DNA of 64,000 bases, from the NCBI GenBank assembly GCA_965221985.1, contig OZ244928.1:1054001-1118000 (forward strand). Reading direction: 5' to 3'. The translations under genes and the position numbers were made by a program. The notes below the pieces were generated by a model. That model made no database searches. It had not been told where the DNA came from and saw only the letters and a program-made list of their open reading frames with translations. Numbering within the stretch: position 1 is the first letter of the stretch; each line of letters opens with the position of its first letter. Shown here piece after piece: positions 1-9,133 of this stretch. The DNA comes from J054 sp965221985 (GTDB lineage Bacteria; Pseudomonadota; Gammaproteobacteria; Steroidobacterales; GCA-2729495).

Positions 1-1
1 T

Positions 2-1291
2 CTCAAGCGCGGCATCGATAAGGGTTCGGTGGCCGTGGTTGAGGCTCTGGGCGAGTTGTCCAAGCCTTGTGAAGATGACAAGGCCATCGCCCAGGTTGGC
101 ACCATTTCTGCGAACTCCGATGTGCAAGTTGGTCAAATCATTGCTGAGTCCATGGCTAAAGTGGGCAAGCAGGGCGTGATCACTGTCGAGGAAGGTTCCG
201 GGCTGGAGAATGAACTGGACGTAGTTGAGGGGATGCAGTTTGATCGCGGCTATTTGTCGCCTTACTTCATCAATGCGACGGATAGTCAAAGTGTCGAGTT
301 GGATAGTCCTTATATTCTGCTACACGACAAGAAAATCTCGAATATTCGTGAGCTGTTGCCGTTGTTGGAAAATGTTGCCAAGGCCGGTCGTCCCTTGTTG
401 ATTATCGCTGAAGATGTTGAGGGCGAAGCCCTGGCAACTCTGGTGGTGAACAACATTCGCGGTATCGTTAAAGTTGCCGCCGTTAAAGCGCCAGGTTTCG
501 GTGATCGCCGTAAAGCCATGCTGCAAGACATTGCGGTTTTGACCGGTGGCCAAGTCATCTCTGAAGAAGTTGGTCTGAGTCTTGAAAAGGCTAGCCTAGA
601 AGATCTCGGCGATGCCAAGAAAGTTCAGATCACGAAGGAAAACACCACCATCATCGACGGTGCCGGCAAGGCAGCTGAAATCAAGTCCCGCGTCGAGCAA
701 ATTCAACGTGAAATTGAAGAATCCAGCTCCGATTATGACCGCGAAAAACTGCAGGAGCGCGTTGCTAAGCTCTCCGGCGGTGTCGCTGTGATTAAGGTTG
801 GTGCGGCGACGGAAGTGGAGATGAAAGAGAAGAAAGCACGCGTAGAAGACGCCCTGCATTCGACTCGCGCCGCCGTAGAAGAAGGCGTCGTACCCGGCGG
901 TGGCGTGGCCCTAGTTCGTGCCCGGTCTGCGCTGGAAAAAGTGAAGGGTGACAACGATGACCAAAATGTAGGTCTGAGCATTCTTCGCCGTGCTCTCGAG
1001 GAACCGCTGCGCCAAATCGTCACCAATGCTGGCGGCGATGGCTCCGTGGTGCTCAATAAGGTCTTGGAAGGCAAAGGAAACTTTGGTTACAACGCCGCTA
1101 ATGGCGAATACGGAGACCTCGTTGACTTCGGCATTATCGATCCGGCCAAGGTCAGCCGTTCTGCCTTGCAGAATGCGGCTTCCGTGGCGGGCCTGCTCTT
1201 GACCACCGAAGCAATGGTCACCGAGCTGCCGAAGAAAGAAGAAGCGATGCCCCCGATGCCCCCCGGAGGTGGCATGGAAGGCATGATGTAG
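2..1291 (+). CDS. groEL: 60 kDa chaperonin GroEL, 3' part
   Basis: C-terminal ~430 residues of the ATP-dependent cytosolic chaperonin that folds proteins inside a double ring with GroES. The frame is open from base 2 (LKRGIDKG), so the 5' third lies outside the window; the GTG at 29 is an internal valine codon, not a start. Visible family hallmarks are DVVEGMQFDRGYLSPYF, the apical-domain stretch KAPGFGDRRKAMLQDIA, the nucleotide-site motif GVAVIKVGAATEVEMKEKKA, EEGVVPGGGVAL, and a Gly/Met-rich tail ending GGGMEGMM. A strong intrinsic terminator follows. groES and any heat-shock promoter would lie upstream and cannot be assessed. Identity is secure. Confidence 0.98.
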   Translation, partial: LKRGIDKGSVAVVEALGELSKPCEDDKAIAQVGTISANSDVQVGQIIAESMAKVGKQGVITVEEGSGLENELDVVEGMQFDRGYLSPYFINATDSQSVELDSPYILLHDKKISNIRELLPLLENVAKAGRPLLIIAEDVEGEALATLVVNNIRGIVKVAAVKAPGFGDRRKAMLQDIAVLTGGQVISEEVGLSLEKASLEDLGDAKKVQITKENTTIIDGAGKAAEIKSRVEQIQREIEESSSDYDREKLQERVAKLSGGVAVIKVGAATEVEMKEKKARVEDALHSTRAAVEEGVVPGGGVALVRARSALEKVKGDNDDQNVGLSILRRALEEPLRQIVTNAGGDGSVVLNKVLEGKGNFGYNAANGEYGDLVDFGIIDPAKVSRSALQNAASVAGLLLTTEAMVTELPKKEEAMPPMPPGGGMEGMM

Positions 1292-1314
1292 GCTCAGGCT
1301 ATACGTCACAAACG

Positions 1315-1347
1315 AGCCCCGCTGATGTCATCAGCGGGGCTTTTTTT
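1315..1347 (+). terminator. Rho-independent terminator of groEL
   Basis: A 12-bp perfect GC-rich stem (AGCCCCGCTGAT pairing with ATCAGCGGGGCT) closes a 3-nt loop and runs directly into seven T residues (1341-1347). It lies 23 bp after the groEL stop codon, where the operon should end. Confidence 0.95.
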
Positions 1348-1369
1348 GTATGTGGGATGTGTAAGTTGT

Positions 1370-1447
1370 CGGTGTTAGCTTGTTGCCGTTTCTCAGCCGC
1401 ATCTCAAGCTCAAAAGTTTTCGCTAAAAAAGCAACAAGCTAACACCG
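1370..1447. repeat. 17-bp perfect inverted repeat upstream of glnE
   Basis: CGGTGTTAGCTTGTTGC at 1370-1386 is repeated in perfect reverse complement at 1431-1447, with 44 bp between the arms. A second small hairpin (CCGAAG-CTC-CTTCGG, about 1450-1466) follows, just before the glnE start at 1480. It sits between the groEL terminator and glnE. It could be a 5'UTR stem-loop of glnE, a small palindromic repeat element, or a binding site. There is no T-run, so it is not an intrinsic terminator. Confidence 0.7.
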
Positions 1448-1479
1448 GCACCGAAGCTCCTTCGGCTACCATAGTATCC

Positions 1480-4362
1480 ATGCTTAAGACAGTTTCTCCC
1501 GACGAGCTACCCACAGCACTGCGGCCATTGGTGACGGATTGGTTGGCCGAGAATGCCGATGAGCAAGGCCTCGGACCACTGCTAGACGCACATCCGGAGC
1601 TTGCCGCTCAGCTGCCTATTGTCGTCGCTTGTAGCCAATATTGCGCCGATACAATCGCGCGCTATCCTGAACTTCTGTCGGAACTCTTGGCCAATGAGCG
1701 TTTAAACCGCTCATTGGCAACTTCGGAACTTCAAGACTTGTTCACCACCGGAGTTTCAGTGGACTTGACCGAGTCGCAGTGCGAGCAGGCTCTGCGCAGA
1801 CTGCGCCACCGTGAACTAGTGCGTATTGCTTGGCGTGATCTTAACGATCAAGCTTCTCTCGATGAAACCCTCCGTGACTTGTCGGCGTTGGCCGACGCAT
1901 CTATTTGCGCGGCTTTGCGTTGGAGCCTGCAAGCCTTGAACCAGAATTATGGCCAGGCCTTGGAGGAAGACGGCCAGCCAGCAAAGTTCTTAATCTTGGG
2001 CATGGGGAAACTGGGTGGCGGAGAGCTCAATTTTTCTTCCGATGTGGATTTGATTTTTTTGTATTCGGATCGGGGCGAAACTGACGGCCGGCGTAAGATC
2101 AGCAATGAGCAGTACTTTCGCGCCCTGGGCCAACGCATCGTCAGCTTGCTTAATAAGCAGACGGCCGATGGCTTCGTTTATCGAGTGGACGTAAGGCTGC
2201 GTCCCTTTGGTGACAGTGGTCCTTTGGCGGTGAGCGTATCTGCATTAGAAGCATACTTGTTGCGCCATGGTCGGGATTGGGAGCGCTATGCCTATGTGAA
2301 GGCACGGGTAATCAACCATTGGGAAGGTACGCCCGAGCTCTACGACAATGTTTTGCGACCTTTTATTTATCGCCGTTATCTAGATTACGGGGTTTTCGAA
2401 TCACTGCGCGAAATGAAGGCGATGATCGAAGCGGAGGTGCGGCGTAAAGAGTTTGAGAATCATCTTAAACTCGGCCCCGGTGGAATACGCGAAATAGAAT
2501 TTATTGTGCAATCCCTGCAGCTGGTGCGCGGCGGGATGTACTCGGATTTGCGCGTACGAAGTCTGGTGGCCGCGATAGAGGCCTTAGTAAGGCACGAGAT
2601 ACTAACCAAAAAAGATGCGGAAGAACTAATAACGGCGTATCGCTTTTTACGGCGCATGGAAAATCGCTTGCAGTCTATTGCGGATCAACAGACACATGAT
2701 TTGCCTACCAGTGATCTGAATCAGGCCCGCTTGGCGTTGGCTACGGGTTTCGCAAATTGGCCAGACTTGCTAAGCGCGCTGAATGCGCAGCGTGAAATTG
2801 TTTCAGGTCATTTTCGCAACATCGTTTTTCGCGCGGCCAATGAAGTGCCCGCCGACAGCACAGCCGAAGATTTTGCGATGGCTTGGGCGCGAGGTCTATC
2901 GCCGCAACAGTTTGACACCCTACTGGGGGGCTTTGGCTATTCAGACCCTCAGGCCGCCCGCGAACGCTTGGAAAGCTTCCGCGATAGCGGTAGCTACCTA
3001 CGCATGGATGAAGGTGGGCGCAAGCGGCTGAACGCACTGATGCCGCGCTTGATTGAAGAAGCCGGACGCCAGACCAACGCCTGGCGCGCCTTGGATCGGG
3101 GTATGCAGGTAGTCGAAGCCATCGGCCGCCGATCAGCCTATTTTTCGCTGCTGAATGAAAACCCGGTTGCTTTGCAGCGATTGTTGAGACTCTGCAGTGA
3201 GAGTGATTTTCTCGCGAAGCAGCTGGCCGCGCATCCCATGCTGCTGGATGAATTACTGGACCCGAGAATTTTTGCCGATCTGCCAGATCGCGCGGGGTTG
3301 CAAGAAGATTTACGCGCGCGATTAACAGCCGTCGACGACATGGATTCGGAAAGAGCCCAGTTCGTTTTGAGCCATTTCCAACATGCGGCGCTGTTTCGAA
3401 TCGCCGTTGCAGATCTCAGTGGCAGTTTGCCCTTGATGAAAGTCAGTGACCGTCTTACCGACGTCGCGGAAATCATCTTGCAGGCGACTCTCGATTTTTG
3501 CTGGCATGAATTGACCTTGCGGCATGGCAGTCCCCAATGCGTCGACGACGGCGTTTCACGTCCCGCGCGTTTCGCCGTCATCGCTTACGGAAAACTGGGC
3601 GGCCTCGAGTTGGGCTATGGCTCGGATCTAGATTTGGTATTTCTGCATGATTCTACCGGCGAGCATGAGGAAACAGACGGCGATCAACCTCTGGACAACG
3701 GCCTGTTCTTTTCCCGCTTAACCCGGCGGATGATTCACTGGCTAACGATTTCCACCGCCGCCGGTAGCCTCTATGAAGTTGATACCCGCCTGCGTCCCAG
3801 CGGGGGGTCGGGATTGCTGGTCACTAGTCTGGTTGGCTTCGAAAGGTATCAGCGCGAGGACGCGTGGACCTGGGAGCATCAGGCTTTACTGCGAAGTCGA
3901 GCCGTGGCCGGTGACCCCGGTGTTTGCGCTGCTTTCGAGAAAATGCGACGCCAAGTATTGATCGAGAATGTGCGACGCGAATCCTTGCGTACCGACGTTG
4001 CCGACATGCGCACACGCATGCGCGCGGAGTTGACTCGCGGTACGGACGAGTTATTCGATTTGAAGCAAGATTCAGGTGGTATCGCTGATATAGAGTTCAT
4101 TGTGCAGTACCTGGTACTGCGTGACGCCCATGAATGCGCAGAGCTATTGAATTGGTCCGACAATATTCGTCAGCTGGAGAGTTTAGCGGAGCATGGATAT
4201 TTGATACCCGAGCAAGCGGATTGTTTAGCAAATACCTACCGTGACTTTCGTGCACGCGTGCATCATTTGTCATTGGCCGGTGAACCGCCCTTGGTGGCGC
4301 ACTCACAGGTGGCGGATTTGGTCAAGGCTGTGCATTCCTTATGGCAGTCGATCTTTGGCTGA
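1480..4362 (+). CDS. glnE: Bifunctional glutamine synthetase adenylyltransferase/deadenylase GlnE
   Basis: Adenylylates glutamine synthetase (inactivating) and removes AMP (reactivating) in response to PII, coupling ammonia assimilation to nitrogen status in the cytosol. Two nucleotidyltransferase domains are visible: the N-terminal deadenylase site around residues 174-197 (GMGKLGGGELNFSSDVDL, metal-binding Asp188/Asp190), and the C-terminal adenylylase site near 705-720 (YGKLGGLELGYGSDLDL, Asp716/Asp718). From the ATG at 1480 the product is 960 aa, close to the ~946 aa of E. coli GlnE. The frame is open upstream to 1357, but those 41 residues look unlike the family and lie in the inverted-repeat leader, so I prefer 1480. 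It is followed 57 bp later by a small zinc protein gene. Confidence 0.95.
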   Translation: MLKTVSPDELPTALRPLVTDWLAENADEQGLGPLLDAHPELAAQLPIVVACSQYCADTIARYPELLSELLANERLNRSLATSELQDLFTTGVSVDLTESQCEQALRRLRHRELVRIAWRDLNDQASLDETLRDLSALADASICAALRWSLQALNQNYGQALEEDGQPAKFLILGMGKLGGGELNFSSDVDLIFLYSDRGETDGRRKISNEQYFRALGQRIVSLLNKQTADGFVYRVDVRLRPFGDSGPLAVSVSALEAYLLRHGRDWERYAYVKARVINHWEGTPELYDNVLRPFIYRRYLDYGVFESLREMKAMIEAEVRRKEFENHLKLGPGGIREIEFIVQSLQLVRGGMYSDLRVRSLVAAIEALVRHEILTKKDAEELITAYRFLRRMENRLQSIADQQTHDLPTSDLNQARLALATGFANWPDLLSALNAQREIVSGHFRNIVFRAANEVPADSTAEDFAMAWARGLSPQQFDTLLGGFGYSDPQAARERLESFRDSGSYLRMDEGGRKRLNALMPRLIEEAGRQTNAWRALDRGMQVVEAIGRRSAYFSLLNENPVALQRLLRLCSESDFLAKQLAAHPMLLDELLDPRIFADLPDRAGLQEDLRARLTAVDDMDSERAQFVLSHFQHAALFRIAVADLSGSLPLMKVSDRLTDVAEIILQATLDFCWHELTLRHGSPQCVDDGVSRPARFAVIAYGKLGGLELGYGSDLDLVFLHDSTGEHEETDGDQPLDNGLFFSRLTRRMIHWLTISTAAGSLYEVDTRLRPSGGSGLLVTSLVGFERYQREDAWTWEHQALLRSRAVAGDPGVCAAFEKMRRQVLIENVRRESLRTDVADMRTRMRAELTRGTDELFDLKQDSGGIADIEFIVQYLVLRDAHECAELLNWSDNIRQLESLAEHGYLIPEQADCLANTYRDFRARVHHLSLAGEPPLVAHSQVADLVKAVHSLWQSIFG

Positions 4363-4419
4363 GATGCTTCTTTAGATTGCTATACTTCGTTTTCCTAGAC
4401 CTCTTTATAAGTTTCTTGC

Positions 4420-4632
4420 ATGAGTACTACCGACACAGATACTAGTCAGGCACCCCGCCAACCCAACGCGAAAGCGCAGTATGAAATCACGCGCGCGGAT
4501 TTGCCTTTGTCATGTCCCATGCCCGATATGGCTTTGTGGAACTCCCATCCCAAGGTCTTTCTGCCCGTGGAGGCGACCGGCGAGGCGAAGTGTCCGTATT
4601 GCGGTGCGAGCTACTCCCTCGTTGATCGGTAA
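4420..4632 (+). CDS. Small zf-CHCC zinc-finger protein
   Basis: A 70-aa protein of the zf-CHCC type (Pfam zf-CHCC, related to the C-terminus of the complex I subunit NDUFS6). It has a disordered polar N-terminus of about 20 residues, then SCPMP, WNSHPKVFLPV and a terminal CPYCGASY, giving a Cys...His...Cys-x2-Cys zinc site. Homologues of this size commonly lie beside sugar transferase or LPS genes in gammaproteobacteria. Its biochemical role is unknown; a structural or regulatory zinc-binding role is inferred. The next gene begins directly at its stop codon, suggesting translational coupling. Confidence 0.85.
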   Translation: MSTTDTDTSQAPRQPNAKAQYEITRADLPLSCPMPDMALWNSHPKVFLPVEATGEAKCPYCGASYSLVDR

Positions 4633-5718
4633 TTGGTGTCCACTTTCGGACGCGGGCCAAGAATTGCACATATCAATCTCGCGCGTGGTTATCGCGGCGG
4701 TGAACGTCAAACTGAACTGCTAATCCGCAGCCTCGCGGCCGAGGGCTGGCGGCAAAGACTGGTGGGGCGTCGCGACGGATCCTTGTTGGAACGTTGCGCC
4801 AAGCTGAGCAGGCTAGAAATTCGCGGGATCGGCGGCAACGGCATTAGCGCACTGTTTGCATTGCAGGATGTGGATTTGACACATGTCCATGAGGGCAGGG
4901 CCATTCAAGGGGCCTACCTAAATTCCCTGCTGCGTCGGTCTCCCTATTTGGTCACCCGAAGAGTCCAACAAGGTCCGCGAGTCACCTCTGCGAACCGTTG
5001 TATGTACGGCCGTGCTTCAGCCATCGTTACGGTATCGGCAGCGATTGCTCAATCCATGCGATGCTTAAATCCAGATTTTCAGCTATCAGTGATACCTGAT
5101 GCAACGTCGGAACTCGGAGCCGATGCGCAATCAGTGCAATCCATTCGTGATCGTTATCTTGCAAAAGCACTCGTGGGCAACGTTGCTGCTTTGGTTGATT
5201 CTCACAAGGGCCAGTTACAAATAATCGATATCGCCCGTCGCGTGGAGCGCAGTCACCCAGGCATTCATTTTCTTTTGGTCGGTGGCGGTGAGGATGAGGC
5301 GAGATTGCGTGCCACCGCAGCAGACCTAGGCAATCTTCACTTCGTTGGACATGTCGATAATGTGGGCGACTATCTAGCCGCCTTTGATGTATTTTTCTAC
5401 CCTTCCCGACATGAGGGACTGGGTTCTGTGTTACTGGATGCGATGGAATTCGGGTTACCCGTCGTCGCTACGCGGGTCGGCGGTATACCCGAAATCGTCA
5501 TTGATGGTGTCAATGGCCTACTATGCGATGTAGACGATTTGGATGCGCAGTGTGCAGCACTCTTAAAGCTAATTCATGAGCCGGTTTTAGCGAGAAAGCT
5601 ATCCATGAAGAATAAAGAGCAAGCGAAGAACTACAGACCGGCGATAATGGCGCAGCAGTATGCGGCTATTTATCAACAAATTTTAGGCGGCAAGGACAAG
5701 GAGATCTCCAGCCCATGA
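4633..5718 (+). CDS. Glycosyltransferase family 4 (LPS core type)
   Basis: A GT-B fold transferase of about 361 aa that probably adds a sugar to the LPS core or to a surface glycan at the inner membrane. The N-terminal acceptor domain shows INLARGYRGGERQTELL. The C-terminal nucleotide-sugar domain shows LVGGGEDEARLR, FVGHVDNVGDYLAAFDVF and the donor motif RHEGLGSVLLDAMEFG; the usual E-x7-E appears here as Glu261-x7-Asp269. The start is either TTG 4633, abutting the upstream stop, or GTG 4636. It overlaps hldD by 4 bp (ATGA), so the two are probably co-translated. Placement with hldD and waaF supports an inner-core role; donor and acceptor cannot be read from the sequence. Confidence 0.88.
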   Translation: MVSTFGRGPRIAHINLARGYRGGERQTELLIRSLAAEGWRQRLVGRRDGSLLERCAKLSRLEIRGIGGNGISALFALQDVDLTHVHEGRAIQGAYLNSLLRRSPYLVTRRVQQGPRVTSANRCMYGRASAIVTVSAAIAQSMRCLNPDFQLSVIPDATSELGADAQSVQSIRDRYLAKALVGNVAALVDSHKGQLQIIDIARRVERSHPGIHFLLVGGGEDEARLRATAADLGNLHFVGHVDNVGDYLAAFDVFFYPSRHEGLGSVLLDAMEFGLPVVATRVGGIPEIVIDGVNGLLCDVDDLDAQCAALLKLIHEPVLARKLSMKNKEQAKNYRPAIMAQQYAAIYQQILGGKDKEISSP

Positions 5719-6653
5719 TTATTGTTACCGGCGGCGCTGGATTTATCGGTAGTAACCTAGTCAGGCGTCTCAATGCCGCTGGCCAGACTGATATCTTGGT
5801 GGTTGATGAGCTCGAAAACGGCCGCAAGATATTCAATCTTACGGATTGCCAAATTCTGGACTACTTAGACAAAGACGATTTCTTAAAGCAGCTTCGGTCC
5901 GGCAAGAAGTTCGGGCACAAGTTACGCGCGGTTCTGCACAATGGCGCCTGTAGCACCACCACGGAGTGGGACGGGCGCTACATGATGGCGACGAATTTCG
6001 AGTATTCAAAGGCCCTGCTGCACTACTGCCTAGATGCCTCTATACCGCTTGTCTACGCCTCATCCGCCGCGGTTTATGGTGCGGGAAAAGAGTTTCGGAT
6101 CGAAGCCGACTGCGAGCGGCCCATTAACGTTTATGCATTTTCTAAGCTGAGTTTTGATCAGTATGTCCGGCAATTCCTACCGCAACCATCTTCCCAGGTC
6201 GTTGGGCTGCGATACTTTAATGTCTATGGTCCGGGTGAACAGCATAAGGGCGGAATGGCGAGTGTTGCTTGGCATTTTCATAATCAACTATTAGAGGGCG
6301 ATGAAGTTAGACTTTTTGCCGGCAATGATGGTTATGCTGATGGCGAACAGCGGCGAGACTTTGTTCATGTCGACGATATCGTCGACATCAATTTTTGGGC
6401 CTTGGACAACCCGCAAGTCTCAGGGATCTTCAATGCGGGTACCGGGCGCAGCCAAACTTTTAAAGAAGTCGCTCAGGCAGTTATTGATTGGCATGGCCGC
6501 GGCCGCATTCGCTACATCCCATTTCCAGAGCATTTGCAGGGTAGCTATCAGAGCTTTACCGAGGCGGATCTGTCGACATTACGCGCAGCTGGCTATGACA
6601 AGCAATTTCTCGATGTGCAACAGGGCGTCAAGCGCTACTTAGACGCGCTTTGA
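5715..6653 (+). CDS. hldD: ADP-L-glycero-D-manno-heptose 6-epimerase
   Basis: Converts ADP-D-glycero-D-manno-heptose to ADP-L-glycero-D-manno-heptose, the donor for LPS inner-core heptoses; cytosolic extended SDR enzyme using tightly bound NADP. The 312-aa product starts with the Rossmann motif GGAGFIGSN, carries the family signatures HNGACSTTTEWDG and YFNVYGPGEQHKGGMASV, and has the catalytic Tyr140-x3-Lys144 pair (YAFSK) at the same positions as in E. coli HldD. Near the C-terminus, QGSYQSFTEADL is also typical. Its start overlaps the upstream glycosyltransferase stop, and waaF follows 25 bp later, so the heptose donor and the heptosyltransferase are probably made from one transcript. Confidence 0.97.
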   Translation: MIIVTGGAGFIGSNLVRRLNAAGQTDILVVDELENGRKIFNLTDCQILDYLDKDDFLKQLRSGKKFGHKLRAVLHNGACSTTTEWDGRYMMATNFEYSKALLHYCLDASIPLVYASSAAVYGAGKEFRIEADCERPINVYAFSKLSFDQYVRQFLPQPSSQVVGLRYFNVYGPGEQHKGGMASVAWHFHNQLLEGDEVRLFAGNDGYADGEQRRDFVHVDDIVDINFWALDNPQVSGIFNAGTGRSQTFKEVAQAVIDWHGRGRIRYIPFPEHLQGSYQSFTEADLSTLRAAGYDKQFLDVQQGVKRYLDAL

Positions 6654-6678
6654 GCAGGCGGCGGATGGCCGGACTCAA

Positions 6679-7680
6679 ATGAATGACGTAGAGCGTTACC
6701 TGGTCGTAGGCCCGTCCTGGGTAGGCGATATGGTGATGGCCCATTCGCTGTTCAAGTTGCTCGCCCGGGACAATCCTTGCGAGATCGATGTTGTGGCACC
6801 GGCCTGGTCCCTGCCCTTGTTGGCGCGCATGCCGGAAGTGCGTCGGGGAATTGAGCTGCCGCTGGGCCACGGCCAACTAGGTATGAGTGCACGCAGGCGA
6901 ATAGGCCATGCGCTACGCAGCGAGTCCTATCATCAGGCAATCATATTGCCGCGCTCCTGGAAGTCCGCCCTCATTCCATTCTTTGCCCGCGTATCGAAGC
7001 GCACCGGTTATCGCGGTGAGTTTCGCTATGGCTTGCTGAATGATGTACGTGAGCTTGATCGACAAAGGCTGGACCAAACCGTAAAAAAATTCTTGGCCTT
7101 GGGATTGCCGCCCGAGCTGCCATTGCCAAACATTCCTATGCCTGAATTACGCATCGACCCTGCCAATGCTCGCGCGCTAAAGGCACGCTTCGATCTGAAA
7201 CCGGATGCTGTCGCGCTAATGCCGGGTGCGGCTTATGGCCCGGCGAAGTGCTGGCCCTTAGAACACTTTGCGGAATTGGCGCGCGAGATCATCGCCACGG
7301 GCAGGCAAGTTTGGGTGTTGGGGTCCAAGGCCGATCATGCGGCTGGCGAACAGATTGGCAGCCGCGCGGGTCGGGCGACTAGGAATCTATGTGGTGAGAC
7401 TGAACTTGCCGATACTGTCGATCTACTATCTCTGACTGCATCAGCAGTGACCAATGATTCCGGTTTGATGCACGTTGCCGCTGCTGCCGGCACGCAGGTT
7501 ATCGCGATCTATGGCTCGAGTTCACCTGCCTATACGCCCCCTTTAACCAAGCAGCAGAGAACATTGTATCTCGGTTTGGAATGTAGCCCCTGTTTCAAGC
7601 GCGAATGTCCCTTGGAGCACTTGCGCTGTTTGCGCGATATTGAGCCGGCTCAGGTTTTCGCCTCGCTCGGCTTGCGGTAA
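6679..7680 (+). CDS. waaF: LPS heptosyltransferase II
   Basis: GT9 enzyme adding the second L-glycero-D-manno-heptose to the inner core at the cytoplasmic face of the inner membrane. The 333-aa length matches WaaF. Supporting motifs: VVGPSWVGDMVMAHSLF at the N-terminus, ILPRSWKSALIPF, YRGEFRYGLLNDVR, the donor-site PGAAYGPAKCWPLEHFAEL, TNDSGLMHVAAAAGTQVIA and IYGSSSPAYTPPL, all characteristic of WaaF rather than WaaC. A Cys-rich C-terminal segment (LECSPCFKRECPLEHLRC) is also typical of heptosyltransferase II. It lies directly downstream of hldD, which makes its substrate. Confidence 0.95.
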   Translation: MNDVERYLVVGPSWVGDMVMAHSLFKLLARDNPCEIDVVAPAWSLPLLARMPEVRRGIELPLGHGQLGMSARRRIGHALRSESYHQAIILPRSWKSALIPFFARVSKRTGYRGEFRYGLLNDVRELDRQRLDQTVKKFLALGLPPELPLPNIPMPELRIDPANARALKARFDLKPDAVALMPGAAYGPAKCWPLEHFAELAREIIATGRQVWVLGSKADHAAGEQIGSRAGRATRNLCGETELADTVDLLSLTASAVTNDSGLMHVAAAAGTQVIAIYGSSSPAYTPPLTKQQRTLYLGLECSPCFKRECPLEHLRCLRDIEPAQVFASLGLR

Positions 7681-7706
7681 GCTTTGCTGGAATAATTCAA
7701 GTACGT

Positions 7707-7745
7707 CCCACCCAATCGGATCATTGATTGAGTCGGGTATTTTTC
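7707..7745. terminator. Possible weak terminator between waaF and the ATP-grasp gene
   Basis: CAATC (7713-7717) pairs with GATTG (7726-7730), with an outer CCC/GGG pairing around a small internal loop, followed by TATTTTT. The structure is imperfect, but it lies between two convergent genes where a terminator is expected. Confidence 0.35.
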
Positions 7746-7771
7746 TCCGCACTACGCTCGGTAGTTTGCAA

Positions 7772-9022
7772 TCAAGCGTTTGGCCGCGACAAACGTTTTG
7801 CGTCCCTGAGTCCGCCCTTGATCAGGGTGCCAAATCCTCGTTGCACGACTTGCCAATGATCAATCAATTCGGGCAGCGGGTCGTCCCAGCGAAACACGTC
7901 GCCGTGTATCGACGGGTTAAAGCCGGCCAAGTAGTTGGCTACGGCACTTAGTTTTCCGGGTTTTGCTAATGGCGCAGGGTTTTCGCCGCCCGCAAGATAG
8001 TTCACGAGGGCCACGAGGTCGCCGCGATGCCAGCAGGTACGGCTGCCGATCTCAATGGGTTCCGGCCGCGGTATTTTTCCGTGCATGAAATATTGATAAA
8101 CCCAGGCGGGAAAATCCCAGCCGGCGTTTACCGCGCCGGCGACGGAAGACCAAAACCGCCCATTGGTTTCCAAATAACAAAGTCTCCCGTTGCGGGAATC
8201 TAGTAGGGAACAGAATTGTGCAACGCCGGTCCACTTGAGTTTTCCGAGCATGGCGGCCGCGCCGCGTTCTCCTTCAGGGTGTACCGGTGTAATTTCTCTG
8301 AGTACACCTTGGCCCTTTAATACCCGCAGAGACCGGTGCTCGTGCATGGCGATGATTTCTCCGTCCACTGCAAAGCAACAGATGTTCCGTCCTTCTCCGG
8401 GGATAAATTCTTGAAACATGGGGTAGCGGCCGTTGCTGCAGTACTTTTTTAAGTAACTGCGCAGTTGGGCTTCGTCCCGGACGTAAAGAACCTTGAATGG
8501 AAAAGAAACAATCTGCGTATCGTAGGGCGACCCTGCCGGTTTCATCACCATGGGAAAGCCGAGTTTGTCGATTAGCTCTGGGACTTGTTGCACATCCTGC
8601 AATTCAAACTGTGCAGCCACCTCAATACCTAGCTCTCTGGCAATGGCGAGGTTGATACGCTTGTCCAAGACCTGTCGCAGTGCGCGGGAACTGGCGGCGG
8701 CTAGCTTTACGCGAGACTCGAATTCAGCGCGTCGGTTTTCAATGGCCAGTAAACTTTCCTCCAGCACAGGGATGACAAGCTGAATGTCATGTGTTTCGAT
8801 TAATTCCAGCAGGTGATCGGTAAAAGCTTGTGGCTCGTTACCTGGAGACGGTGCCAAGGCCCAATGACGCGTCCAGCGAGAGTGCCGGCAAAGACTGTGC
8901 TGTGTATCACTGACCGCGATAAACTCAAGGTCTTGCTTCGCTAGAGAACGAGCGACGGCGAGTGCCGGCCGCCGGTTACCGTCGGTGATTAATACTTCGA
9001 TTGCCTGTTGACTGCACATCAC
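7772..9022 (-). CDS. ATP-grasp domain protein
   Basis: A 416-aa protein of the ATP-grasp superfamily (carbamoyl-phosphate-synthase-like/D-Ala ligase fold), predicted to form an amide or ester bond through an acyl-phosphate. Visible in order: an N-terminal Rossmann-like pre-ATP-grasp domain (VLITDGNRRPALAVARSLAK, IPVLEESLLAIENRR); the ATP-binding lysine region LGFPMVMKPAGSPYDTQ; FQEFIPGEGRNICCFAVDG; and the metal-binding end CYLETNGRFWSSVAGAVNAG, where Glu and Asn coordinate Mg. The C-terminal ~110 residues are unassigned. It has no signal peptide. It is convergent with waaF and divergent from a glycerophosphotransferase gene. Such proteins often serve glycan or cell-surface modification clusters, but substrate and product cannot be named. 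Confidence 0.85.
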   Translation of the reverse strand: MMCSQQAIEVLITDGNRRPALAVARSLAKQDLEFIAVSDTQHSLCRHSRWTRHWALAPSPGNEPQAFTDHLLELIETHDIQLVIPVLEESLLAIENRRAEFESRVKLAAASSRALRQVLDKRINLAIARELGIEVAAQFELQDVQQVPELIDKLGFPMVMKPAGSPYDTQIVSFPFKVLYVRDEAQLRSYLKKYCSNGRYPMFQEFIPGEGRNICCFAVDGEIIAMHEHRSLRVLKGQGVLREITPVHPEGERGAAAMLGKLKWTGVAQFCSLLDSRNGRLCYLETNGRFWSSVAGAVNAGWDFPAWVYQYFMHGKIPRPEPIEIGSRTCWHRGDLVALVNYLAGGENPAPLAKPGKLSAVANYLAGFNPSIHGDVFRWDDPLPELIDHWQVVQRGFGTLIKGGLRDAKRLSRPNA

Positions 9023-9133
9023 GTTCGCCGATTGATCTATGTCCAGTTTGGGCTCTCAATATGCGGTTCTAAGAATGGCTAGCCATTTGACTTAACGGTT
9101 CCAATTGGATGCTTGCTAGTCCCTTGCGTTATC

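Noticed and set aside
1357..1479. Upstream start of glnE
   Set aside because: The 41 extra residues overlap the inverted repeat and are unlike GlnE N-termini; ATG 1480 gives the normal length.
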